Shown here one piece after another: positions 30,930 to 39,295 of a stretch of DNA of 64,000 nucleotides. The number at the start of each line of letters is the position of its first letter. Positions within the stretch are counted from its first letter, which is position 1. Source of the stretch: Halomonas sp. UBA3074. GTDB lineage: Bacteria > Pseudomonadota > Gammaproteobacteria > Pseudomonadales > Halomonadaceae. The notes below the pieces were generated by a model. That model was not told where the DNA came from and did no database searches. It was given only the letters and a program-made list of their open reading frames with translations. The translations under genes and the position numbers were made by a program. The stretch is from contig NZ_DFBS01000005.1 in the NCBI RefSeq assembly GCF_002366715.1, forward strand, positions 30,289-94,288, written 5' to 3'.

Positions 30930-32568
30930 GCTCCACTTCATCGGCGAGATCGGCGGGCGTTTCCACGGTTTGCTGTTGCGAAGAGAGCTCGTCGGTTTCA
31001 CGGCGCTGAGGAGAGATGCCTTCCCAGAGGCGGTGCTGCAGCGCTGTCTCTTCTCTGAGGCGCTCGTTGAGTACTTCGATGCCATGCGCTTCGACCAGTG
31101 TCCGTTGATCACTAAACAGCGACGTGCCTAACCCCGCCCGGCTACGTTCTAAGCGAAAACCTAGCGCATCCAACAACGTGGGAAAGACGTCCAGCATGGT
31201 GGCATCGCGACGAATACGCTGCGGCTGAATATCATCACCTATCATGATGAGGGTGTTGTCACGATCAAGCGCCGTTAATTGATCCCACACTGACACCCGC
31301 ATGGTCAGGTGGTCGCTGAGTATTACCACCAGCGTATTGTCGAGTAACCCTTCGCTTTTCAAGCGGCCAATTAAATCTCGGGCAAGCCATGTGGAGCACT
31401 TGACCGAGTAAAGAATATCCTGCCCGTCAAACTCTCCCTGCTGCTTTTCGCAAGATTGGGAAGGGTATCCATTGGGTGCATGGCCTGCCAAATTAAGTGT
31501 TACCACCCCCCAGGGGCCGTTATCCTCTTTTTCCAATCGCCGGATTTCGTCAGCGGTAATGTCATAGAGGGTGTCATCGTACAGCCCCCAACTATTGACA
31601 TACTCTGGATCGCTCAACTGCGGCTCTAACTCTTCACGTCCTTGAACGGTATTGAATTGATGGCCGCGATAGAAAAGCCCCTTACCCGCAAACTGAGTAC
31701 TGGCTCCGCCCAGGTAGCTGAGCTGGTAGCCCTGCGCAGCGAGTATATCGCCAAGGCAGTCGACGCCAGGTACCACTTTCGAAAGCGGTTCAAACTGGCT
31801 GTCGTGAAGCAGCCCTGCAGGCATCAAGGGCACACCGCATTGGCTGGCTATCATGCCCGCCATCGTCCAACCGGTGTTATCCATCTGTCGGACACCTTCA
31901 AACACGACGCCTTCTTGCCCCAGCGCGTTGAGGTGGGTGTAAGTATCACCGAATATTTCATCGGCATAGGTGCGCTCTATGCTTTCTAGGTACAAGAGAA
32001 GTAGGTTAGGGGCCTCTCTTAACTCTTCACTGGGGGGCGGCTTATAACGGCGATCCAGCCAAGCACCGTCATCAGTGACAATCGCGGCGCTGCGTTGGCC
32101 TAGTCCAAACAACAGCGGGTTACTGGCCAACAGTAAAATAGCAAAAAAGCGTTCGGCTAATCGCCAGCGTTGGTCATGGCGTGATAACCACGTAACGGCT
32201 GCCAGCACACCGATCATTATCAGCGTATAAAGCACAGCAGAGAGCATTTTACCGGCACCGCCATGCTCGGCCATACCTGCCTGGAGATGAAAAAACACCG
32301 CACCCAAATCGACGATGCCGAAACTATCTGCTAAGTAGACGTAGACACCCCAGAGGCTTAGCGGTAAAAGCGACCACGGCCACATCTTACGGTAACGTGC
32401 ATTGGCAGGCTCTCCCCAGCGGAGTTTTAGTCCTACACCAATCCAAATGGCCGCCACGAAAAATAGCGTCCACCAAGGCAGACGAGTCAGTACCGTGACG
32501 GTATAGCCTAAGCAAAGGCCGATAGTCACGATCGCTATTTGGCGAATAGCACGAGGATTCATAGGCAA
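30919..32568 (-). CDS. OpgB/MdoB-like membrane phosphoglycerol transferase (sulfatase fold)
   Basis: This 549-residue protein has four or five N-terminal transmembrane helices (about 8-160) and a periplasmic alkaline-phosphatase/sulfatase domain (about 185-510). Similarity to E. coli OpgB is clear: YLESIERTY, the nucleophile threonine region TGWTMAGMIASQCGVPL, CLGDIL, AGKGLFYRGHQF, SWGLYDDTL and LSDHLTMR. OpgB moves phosphoglycerol from phosphatidylglycerol to periplasmic glucans. Its placement in a lipopolysaccharide locus suggests the target may be core sugars, or phosphoethanolamine may be the donor group. It overlaps waaF tail to tail. Confidence 0.82.
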   Translation of the reverse strand: MPMNPRAIRQIAIVTIGLCLGYTVTVLTRLPWWTLFFVAAIWIGVGLKLRWGEPANARYRKMWPWSLLPLSLWGVYVYLADSFGIVDLGAVFFHLQAGMAEHGGAGKMLSAVLYTLIMIGVLAAVTWLSRHDQRWRLAERFFAILLLASNPLLFGLGQRSAAIVTDDGAWLDRRYKPPPSEELREAPNLLLLYLESIERTYADEIFGDTYTHLNALGQEGVVFEGVRQMDNTGWTMAGMIASQCGVPLMPAGLLHDSQFEPLSKVVPGVDCLGDILAAQGYQLSYLGGASTQFAGKGLFYRGHQFNTVQGREELEPQLSDPEYVNSWGLYDDTLYDITADEIRRLEKEDNGPWGVVTLNLAGHAPNGYPSQSCEKQQGEFDGQDILYSVKCSTWLARDLIGRLKSEGLLDNTLVVILSDHLTMRVSVWDQLTALDRDNTLIMIGDDIQPQRIRRDATMLDVFPTLLDALGFRLERSRAGLGTSLFSDQRTLVEAHGIEVLNERLREETALQHRLWEGISPQRRETDELSSQQQTVETPADLADEVELSH

Positions 32569-32613
32569 CCTACGTTATCAGGCAAATTAAAATTTAATAT
32601 TAGGGCGTCACTA

Positions 32614-33309
32614 TTAGATGCCTGACGACCTGTTTGAGATATCACTCAGAGGCGTTGCTGCGGCAAAACGATAATCACCAGCATAAACTTTTTGCGCACA
32701 ATAGGTAAATCTTGATTTTGTCCGTCGCCATTTTCGGTTGGTATAACAATTTGATAGAGTTTTACTCTTTAATAGTAATTGTGTTTTCAGGTTTATTTTT
32801 TTAGGTGAAAAGCCATCAATCATGATCAGTTTTTTGTTAATGTGTTCGCCCTCTATGACAAAATTGTCAATATTGAAATCAGAAGCAGGAATGCCGTTAG
32901 TAGAAAAATTACCAACGATATTTTCTACTAAACATACGGCTTGCTCGACAGTGAGCTCTCGTCTAAATAAAAGCTTACGTAAAGTAACCGATTGGCCATG
33001 GTCATCAACAATTCGGTCGACCACTAAGCCAGGGCCTTTATTTGTTCTCACCCAGCCTTGACAGTGACTAATACGACAATCTTTTTCTCTTGTGACCAGA
33101 GATGTTGATATATACCATTCGGAAAAACTTTGTCGATGGTCTTTGACCCAGTTTTCTGGGTGTCGAGCAATTTTTATTAGTTGTGATGGGTTGGCTTCAT
33201 CGAAATAACAAATGCGATTTGATCCGTAAGACAAAATGTTATCGTCATTTAGAATTATTTTTTCACTATCTTTTATTTGTCTTTTTATTTCTTTGAGTGA
33301 GTTGTACAT
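32614..33309 (-). CDS. YrbL-like putative kinase
   Basis: This 231-residue protein resembles the YrbL (PhoP regulatory network) family, which has a small kinase-like fold. Seen features are a G-loop-like YGSNRICYF, a lysine in LIKIAR, a D-x-N-x-x-N catalytic-loop-like SDFNIDNFVI, and a metal-binding-like IDG. The family substrate is unknown. It overlaps the upstream glycosyltransferase gene by 25 bases, so they form one unit. The DNA is AT-rich compared with flanking genes. A sugar or core kinase is a reasonable guess from the locus. The C-terminal 60 residues are not recognisable. Confidence 0.65.
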   Translation of the reverse strand: MYNSLKEIKRQIKDSEKIILNDDNILSYGSNRICYFDEANPSQLIKIARHPENWVKDHRQSFSEWYISTSLVTREKDCRISHCQGWVRTNKGPGLVVDRIVDDHGQSVTLRKLLFRRELTVEQAVCLVENIVGNFSTNGIPASDFNIDNFVIEGEHINKKLIMIDGFSPKKINLKTQLLLKSKTLSNCYTNRKWRRTKSRFTYCAQKVYAGDYRFAAATPLSDISNRSSGI

Positions 33310-34448
33310 ATATCATCCTTGATATTATCTTTGATATGTTCTGCAATTAAGGATTGCAGCGCTTGGTATTGATACTCATATGTATAACCACTGGCCGTTT
33401 CGACTAGCTGGTTGTTTATAAGTGAATTGTCGGTGCACATGAGGTCTTCAACCTTGCGCGCCCACTCCTCTGGCAGATAGCCTTCAACAATCAAATCTGT
33501 TAGCTTATCGTGTAACAGTTCTCCAGCGCCAACACGTTCAGACACTAAGGTTAATGTTGAACAAGCCATGGCCTCAAGTATAACACAACCAAATTCTTCA
33601 ATATGCGCAGGCAAAACGAAGAGATCTAGAGCGGCATAATACTGTTCGACCTCCGAAACCGTTTTTTTCCATATGAAATACTGGGAAACACCCAACTGTT
33701 CTGCTTTTTCTTTATAGGTTTCTATGTCGCCCTGCCCAATGACAATAAAGCGGTATGAAATGCTGGATTTTTTAATTAAATGGTTAGCAATTTCAATGAA
33801 TAAATTTAAATTCCTTTTTTTAAAATCACCAGAGGTAATTAAACCAATTAGTTTTTCTTCTTTTCCTATGCCTAGTTCATCCCGTTTCTTATGTCTAAAC
33901 ATTGTTTTTTTAGAGACGTTAAATTGAGTTGAGTCAAAGCCAGGATAGGAAACGCTGATTTTGTTAGTTGGAATGGCGTATCTAACAGATAAATCATTAG
34001 CCATCAATTGGGAGTTAGCAACAATATGTTGGCTGCTTTTGTTATTAAGTATTTTTTGATGTATTTTTGAAACACTGTTTTGTTGATGCGCTTTTTCAGG
34101 TTGTATTATTTCTTGTGCAAGAACAACGCAATTGTGCATGAAAATTATATCAGCATTGTCCGTGTCGCCATGGCTTATAGTCAACGTTGGGTTGTTTTTT
34201 TTACACCAAGCGTTAGCTCTATTATTAAACCACAGCCGTCTTAAGTAGCTTCCTAAGGGTAGCTTGTTGACAGTTTTTAAATCTGCGCCGTAGGAGTTGA
34301 TTGTTCGTTTGCTAGCCTTTTCACATATGACAGTTACTAAAAAACCCATTTCTTTTAATATTGAAATTTGCTGTAAAGCGATTCGCGCAGCGCCAGTCGT
34401 CTTATTTAGGTTCCGAATCGCAATAACTGCTGTTGGCACGTCTTCCAT
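33285..34448 (-). CDS. Glycosyltransferase family 4
   Basis: This 387-residue GT-B glycosyltransferase is probably cytoplasmic and membrane-associated, adding a hexose to the lipopolysaccharide core. The C-terminal donor-binding half shows SYPGFD, GLITSGDFKKRN, and the E-x7-E-like FGCVILEAMACSTLTLVSERVGAGELL. The N-terminal acceptor half is diverged. Codon use and base composition are strongly AT-biased, unlike the housekeeping genes around it. It lies between a GT2 gene and the YrbL-like gene on the same strand. The exact sugar and linkage cannot be read from the sequence. Confidence 0.85.
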   Translation of the reverse strand: MEDVPTAVIAIRNLNKTTGAARIALQQISILKEMGFLVTVICEKASKRTINSYGADLKTVNKLPLGSYLRRLWFNNRANAWCKKNNPTLTISHGDTDNADIIFMHNCVVLAQEIIQPEKAHQQNSVSKIHQKILNNKSSQHIVANSQLMANDLSVRYAIPTNKISVSYPGFDSTQFNVSKKTMFRHKKRDELGIGKEEKLIGLITSGDFKKRNLNLFIEIANHLIKKSSISYRFIVIGQGDIETYKEKAEQLGVSQYFIWKKTVSEVEQYYAALDLFVLPAHIEEFGCVILEAMACSTLTLVSERVGAGELLHDKLTDLIVEGYLPEEWARKVEDLMCTDNSLINNQLVETASGYTYEYQYQALQSLIAEHIKDNIKDDICTTHSKK

Positions 34449-34480
34449 GATAGGGCCTTCTATATAGCACTTTTTATAAA

Positions 34481-35233
34481 TTACGCTTTGTGTTTAGCAA
34501 AGCTTTTTATGTATTTCCAAAATACACCATTAGCATTCGATACTGATATTACTAACCCTCTCCAGCCATCGCGCCACCCTTGTTGCAGCAGATAGGTACG
34601 TAGAAAAGCAAAGACTGCCTTGCAAAATATGGCTGGCACTGAGTAATGCTTTAATTTCCCAGATTCAGCGCGAATGTTTGAGTAGCGATTTATTTTTTCT
34701 AAAAACTGAGACAAATCTGTCACGGCGGCATGCGTAATAATACCTGATAAACGCTGTACTCGGCTAATGCTGCTCACTGTTATCGCTTCGTGAACCATGG
34801 CATCGTTGAAATTATGGCTGCGACGATTGAAGAGACGAATTAGCCAGTCATTGCCCCATCCAGAGTAGTGCACTGGCCGACCCATCATCCAGTTTTCACG
34901 CAACACTTCGCCCAAGTCGCTGGATGTTGCGCTGCTAACCCATCGGTTAATAGATGCGATAAGCGCAGGGGATGGCGCCTCATCAGCATCTAGGGAAAGT
35001 ATCCAGTCGTGTTTGGCTAATGAAACAGCGTGACGCTTGGTGGGGCCAAAGCCAAGAAAGTCACCTTGGTATAATGAAACGTTAGGATAAGTCGCTGCAA
35101 TGTGGCAGGTATCATCGTTTGAGCCGTTATCGTAAATCACCACGTTTTCAAAACACTGCACAGCATCCAGTGTATTTTTTAACGTTGAGGCAGCATTTCG
35201 GGTGATGATAACAACGCTAACGCCAGGGGGCAT
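34481..35233 (-). CDS. Glycosyltransferase family 2 (WaaE/KdtX-like)
   Basis: This 250-residue GT-A glycosyltransferase resembles lipopolysaccharide core beta-1,4-glucosyltransferases of the WaaE/KdtX group, which add glucose to heptose I. The N-terminus VSVVIITRNAASTL, DNGSNDDT, the family-specific GFGPTKRHAVSLA and the metal-binding LSLDADEAPS are visible. The middle WGNDWLIRLFNRR and MVHEAI segments also match that group. It heads a three-gene AT-rich minus-strand unit (GT2, GT4, YrbL-like) and is divergent from the next GT4 gene, with an 82-base shared promoter region. Confidence 0.87.
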   Translation of the reverse strand: MPPGVSVVIITRNAASTLKNTLDAVQCFENVVIYDNGSNDDTCHIAATYPNVSLYQGDFLGFGPTKRHAVSLAKHDWILSLDADEAPSPALIASINRWVSSATSSDLGEVLRENWMMGRPVHYSGWGNDWLIRLFNRRSHNFNDAMVHEAITVSSISRVQRLSGIITHAAVTDLSQFLEKINRYSNIRAESGKLKHYSVPAIFCKAVFAFLRTYLLQQGWRDGWRGLVISVSNANGVFWKYIKSFAKHKA

Positions 35234-35315
35234 AGATATGTCGATCCTGTTAGAAGGTGGGGAGCGAATGCTATTATAGCGGCTTTATAGTCACCGTATC
35301 TTCAGTGAGGCGTTT

Positions 35316-36344
35316 TTGCACATCATTCATGTCAATCTGGCTAGTGGTTTTCGCGGGGGAGAACGCCAAACTGTCCTGTTGATACAAGCATTAGCTAAGT
35401 CTGATAAAGTGAGTCGACAGACGCTGGTCTGTCAGCCATTCTCTCCTTTACGCGAAGAGTTATCAGCTACCCATGGAGTAGAATTTTGCAATGCCAGTCA
35501 TCAATTGGCAGGCCATTGGCAAGCAGGTAAAGCCGACGTAGTGCATGCGCATGAGGCAAAGGCCGTTCACTGGGCATGGCTTCATAGCAAGTTGTTCTTA
35601 ACGCCTTATATCATTACGCGTCGTGTCGATACGCCTGTGAAGCGAAAATTCAGCAACAAGGTTTTTTATCGTAGTGCTAGCTACTGTGTCGCTATATCAA
35701 GCGTTATAGCGCGTGAAATAAGCACCCTGATTTCTTCGAAAATCCCTATTATACCAAGTGCCTTTACGCCCGTTTTTCCTGATCATACTGTGGCAAAAGA
35801 ATTACGAGGCCGTTATCGCCAACGTTTTATTGTCGGGCATGCTGGTGCCCTGGTAGATCGCCATAAAGGCCAGCGAACTTTGTTAGAGGCAGCTCGTCAA
35901 CTCCAGACCACTCGACCCGAGATATTGTTTCTATTCTTTGGTAGAGGTGAGGATGAGCTGGTACTTCATCAGGAAAGTAGCGATTTGGATAATGTTCTTT
36001 GGATGGGATTCAAACCTAATATGGGAGACTATTTGCCAGCGCTAGACCTGTTTGCTTTCCCTTCCAGAAATGAAGGATTGGGCTCAGTGCTACTCGATGT
36101 GATGAATGCCAAAATCCCAATTATTGCGAGTGATGTTGGAGGGATTCCCGATATAGTAAAGCATCACACGACGGGCTATTTAGTGCCTCCCAGTAACGCT
36201 GAAAAATTGATCGAAGGGATTGAAGTGCTAATGGGCAATGATCTGCAGCGAAATATGCTAGCAGATAACGCTTTTGCACAATTAGCGAGTTACTCTCCTG
36301 AGACGATGGCCGATTCATATTTGAAGTTATATCTTTCCCTCTAG
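35316..36344 (+). CDS. Glycosyltransferase family 4
   Basis: This 342-residue GT-B enzyme is probably a core hexosyltransferase. The N-terminus HIIHVNLASGFRGGERQ binds the acceptor side. The donor half has IVGHAGALVDRHKGQ, FGRGEDE and the nucleotide-sugar motif PSRNEGLGSVLLDVMNAKIPIIASDVGGIPDIV. The start is TTG at 35316 with GAGG five bases upstream; no upstream ATG is in frame. It is followed by the GT90 gene after 32 bases on the same strand. Confidence 0.87.
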   Translation: MHIIHVNLASGFRGGERQTVLLIQALAKSDKVSRQTLVCQPFSPLREELSATHGVEFCNASHQLAGHWQAGKADVVHAHEAKAVHWAWLHSKLFLTPYIITRRVDTPVKRKFSNKVFYRSASYCVAISSVIAREISTLISSKIPIIPSAFTPVFPDHTVAKELRGRYRQRFIVGHAGALVDRHKGQRTLLEAARQLQTTRPEILFLFFGRGEDELVLHQESSDLDNVLWMGFKPNMGDYLPALDLFAFPSRNEGLGSVLLDVMNAKIPIIASDVGGIPDIVKHHTTGYLVPPSNAEKLIEGIEVLMGNDLQRNMLADNAFAQLASYSPETMADSYLKLYLSL

Positions 36345-36376
36345 TGTTGCTTTTATAATATAAAGAGCTTGAGATT

Positions 36377-37348
36377 ATGTCTTATATTGAACGCCTTAAG
36401 GCTAACTACCATAAGTTTAAGTTTTATAGTAATGGTGTCTTGGAAATAGGCTTGCCTAGGCAATACTATTTTTTTGAAAGGGAAAAATATTTAACCGACT
36501 TTGCTAACTTACCAGCAGGTACCAAAAAAAATTATATTGAAAGCCGTGTAAACTACTATAACCAGCTTTCTGATCAGTCAAAGCTCAATAATCAAGCAGT
36601 AAAGATTAGTCGTTTTTCGAATCAGAAAAGCTGGTCTTATTATATTGATATGAAACGCTATTTGTCGCGTTTTGAGGATGCTCTGAAATTTCATTTTTTA
36701 CCTGGTGACATCCGTACAGTGCCACAAGAGCCCTCGTTTGTAAAAAGTCGTCCGATCAGTCCAAATAACCAGTGTTCTGTTCTGCTAAAGTTAAATAGGG
36801 TAAGGCACTATTTTTTCGTAAAAGATAAGGTTAGATTTGATGATAAAAAAAATCAATTGGTGTGGCGAGGTGCCTGTCATCAGCAGCATCGTCAAAATTT
36901 TGTAGAAAAATTTCATCATCATCCTTTGTGTAATGTGGGTGATAGCCACAAAAGTGCTCAGGATCAGCCATGGGGGCGACCCTATATGAGCATTAATGAG
37001 CAATTGGGCTATAAGTTTATACTAAGTATCGAGGGGAATGACGTAGCTACTAACTTGAAATGGATAATGGCCTCTAACTCATTATGCTTCATGACCAAGC
37101 CTAAATATGAAACTTGGTTCATGGAGGGAACGCTTGAGCCAGGCTTTCACTATGTTGAACTTGCTGATGATTATTCAGATTTAGAAGAAAAGCTAATTTA
37201 TTATCGGGAACACGCTGGTGAAGCAAAGTGTATAATTGAAAATGCTAATAACTATGTAAATCAGTTTTTAGATCGAAAACAAGAGCACCTTATTGGGTTG
37301 CTAGTAATGCAAAAATATTTTGAGAAGACAGGTCAGCTGAGCCCGTGA
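36377..37348 (+). CDS. Glycosyltransferase family 90 (CAP10-like, LPS-modifying)
   Basis: This 323-residue protein matches the GT90/CAP10 family found in lipopolysaccharide loci, whose members transfer xylose, glucose or related sugars. Characteristic segments are LVWRGACHQQHRQNFV, MSINEQLGYKFILSIEGNDVATNLKWIMASNSLCFMTKPKYETWFMEGTLEPGFHYV and the following DLEEKLIYYREH. No signal peptide is present, so it should act in the cytoplasm. The gene is AT-rich. It is the last member of the low-GC insert and probably shares a transcript with the preceding GT4 gene. Confidence 0.85.
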   Translation: MSYIERLKANYHKFKFYSNGVLEIGLPRQYYFFEREKYLTDFANLPAGTKKNYIESRVNYYNQLSDQSKLNNQAVKISRFSNQKSWSYYIDMKRYLSRFEDALKFHFLPGDIRTVPQEPSFVKSRPISPNNQCSVLLKLNRVRHYFFVKDKVRFDDKKNQLVWRGACHQQHRQNFVEKFHHHPLCNVGDSHKSAQDQPWGRPYMSINEQLGYKFILSIEGNDVATNLKWIMASNSLCFMTKPKYETWFMEGTLEPGFHYVELADDYSDLEEKLIYYREHAGEAKCIIENANNYVNQFLDRKQEHLIGLLVMQKYFEKTGQLSP

Positions 37349-37491
37349 AATAGTTGTTTTCTTTCGGCTTACGCCCCAGCGTAATTACTCAAACATCAAC
37401 TCCGCTTTTTATATTATTCTATCCAATAACTGCCTAAGTATGGTTATTAACGATGGCTATATGATGAAGCTTGGGCAATGCTCGCATTAGT

Positions 37492-38199
37492 TCAGCTGCG
37501 ATACCCATGATATATGATTGGCATAAGCGGTGCGTCGGTAAACTTCTTGAAAGAACGCGCCAGTCTCTCTAAATTATCTGCCTGCCATTTCCCTGCCACC
37601 CGCAGACGACAGCGGTCGAGATCAATCAACCATGGCGTGCCACTTGGGTCGACGAGAATATTACGCGCGTTCAGATCGACATGATCGAGCCCGACCTGAT
37701 GAAAACGGCGTATCATTTCACCTACCCGCTTTAACAGCGCTTCATCGGCCTGATCGTTAGCGAGCAGCTCGGCCAGCGCTTTGGCACCGGCAATACGTAC
37801 GGTTATCAGGGCGGCTTCATACGTCAGCCCATGGCGGGTCACACAGCTGGCAACAGGGCGCGGTACCGGTAGTCCTTGTTCAAAAAGCGCGGCGGTCAAG
37901 CGCAGTTCACGAAATGCGCGGGTGCGTTCGGCGCCAGTCCACAAATAGCGTTTTGTACTTAATCTAGCCACCATACCACCGCGGCGATAAGGTCTGAGCG
38001 CCCATTGTTCAGTCGGCGTTGCCTGTAAAAACAGACTACTGCCCCGACCAGGTGCTTCGCCCACAATTAAACCGCGTTCACGCCAGTATTTGGCAGTGAA
38101 TAGAGCAGGATCGATTTGGTGTGTGCCCGGCGCGTCACATAAACTGTCTGCATCATGTAAAATGAGCCCATTTTTCTGCCGGAGTGCCGCTAAGCGCAT
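37492..38199 (-). CDS. kdkA: 3-deoxy-D-manno-octulosonic acid kinase
   Basis: This 235-residue kinase phosphorylates the Kdo residue attached to lipid A, using ATP. The sequence follows Haemophilus KdkA: GRGSSLFLQ, ALRPYRRGGM, the catalytic loop LDHVDLNARNILVD and the metal-binding LIDLDRCRLR. The base composition returns to the GC-rich background here. Its start codon overlaps the start codon of the divergent opsX gene in the four bases CATG. KdkA usually accompanies a WaaA that adds a single Kdo. Confidence 0.92.
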   Translation of the reverse strand: MRLAALRQKNGLILHDADSLCDAPGTHQIDPALFTAKYWRERGLIVGEAPGRGSSLFLQATPTEQWALRPYRRGGMVARLSTKRYLWTGAERTRAFRELRLTAALFEQGLPVPRPVASCVTRHGLTYEAALITVRIAGAKALAELLANDQADEALLKRVGEMIRRFHQVGLDHVDLNARNILVDPSGTPWLIDLDRCRLRVAGKWQADNLERLARSFKKFTDAPLMPIIYHGYRS

Positions 38200-39295
38200 G
38201 AAGCCCTCTCTGCCTGTTCAGCCTAACCACATTGCCATTTTGCGCCTCTCCGCGTTAGGAGACGTGTGCAATCTCGTGCCCACGGTGCGGGCGTTGCAGC
38301 GCCAGTGGCCCGATGCGCGCATTACCTGGATTATCGGCAAGGGGGAGCACAGTCTACTGGCGGGGCTTTCCGGGGTCGAGTTCGTTGTTTACGACAAGTC
38401 GACCGGTATTGCCGGTATGCGTGCGCTCTGGCGGCAGCTCGCCGATGCGCGCTTCGATGTGCTGCTACATATGCAGCAGGCGATTCGCGCTAGCGTGCTG
38501 TCACTTGGGCTTAAAGCCACGGTACGCGTGGGCTATGACAAGGCGCGCGCCAAAGATGCTCAGCACTGGTTCACCCAGCACCAGCTTGCGCCGCACCCCA
38601 ATGCTCATGTGCTGGAGTCATTTATGGACTTTGCACGGGTGCTCGGCGTAAAGGACGACCGCCTAGCGTGGGATTTACCTGTGCCCGATACGGCACGTAA
38701 TGAAGCCCAAGTCATCAGTGGTGAGGCGCCATATCTCGTCATTAACCCCTGCAGTAATGTTCGCCTACGCAATTTTCGCAACTGGTCTGTGGAAGGCTAT
38801 GCCAGCGTCATTGAGCATGCTTGGGTGCAGTACGGACTCAAAAGTGTGTTGACCGGTGGTGGCAGCGCCCTGGAGCGAGAGATCGGTGATCAAATCGAAG
38901 CGCTTTGTCAGCCGGGCAGTGTGATTAATGCCATTGGGGGTACCTCGCTAAAAGGGGTATTAGCGCTGATTGATCACGCTCAAGCGGTGATTGCCCCGGA
39001 CACTGGCCCTATTCATATGGCCAATGCCATGGGTACACCCGCTTTGGGGCTCTATGCATCGACTAATCCCCAGCGCGCCGCGCCCTATTTGTGGCGTGAG
39101 TTTGCGGTCAACGCCTATCCCGAGGCAGTGCGCACCTATTTGCATAAATCGGTCGATGAGGTGAGTTGGGGGCAGCGGGTACGCCACCCCAGCGCCATGA
39201 TGCTGATTAAAGCCGACGACGTCATTGTTAAGCTGGATTCACTGTTGGCGCATGCTGCCGCTAACACCAGCGCAGGGAGCCTGCATGAAAATTGA
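38198..39295 (+). CDS. opsX: LPS heptosyltransferase I, OpsX type
   Basis: This 365-residue GT9 enzyme resembles Haemophilus OpsX, which adds the first heptose to phosphorylated Kdo. Shared segments are ILRLSALGDVCNLVP, WIIGKGEHSLL, LLHMQQAIRASVLSLGLKA and the donor site APDTGPIHMANAMGTPALGLYA. The frame is open for 36 codons upstream, but homology starts at the ATG at 38198. That ATG overlaps the kdkA start codon, so its promoter must lie within kdkA. The end overlaps hldE by 11 bases. WaaC would be the E. coli functional equivalent. Confidence 0.88.
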   Translation: MKPSLPVQPNHIAILRLSALGDVCNLVPTVRALQRQWPDARITWIIGKGEHSLLAGLSGVEFVVYDKSTGIAGMRALWRQLADARFDVLLHMQQAIRASVLSLGLKATVRVGYDKARAKDAQHWFTQHQLAPHPNAHVLESFMDFARVLGVKDDRLAWDLPVPDTARNEAQVISGEAPYLVINPCSNVRLRNFRNWSVEGYASVIEHAWVQYGLKSVLTGGGSALEREIGDQIEALCQPGSVINAIGGTSLKGVLALIDHAQAVIAPDTGPIHMANAMGTPALGLYASTNPQRAAPYLWREFAVNAYPEAVRTYLHKSVDEVSWGQRVRHPSAMMLIKADDVIVKLDSLLAHAAANTSAGSLHEN

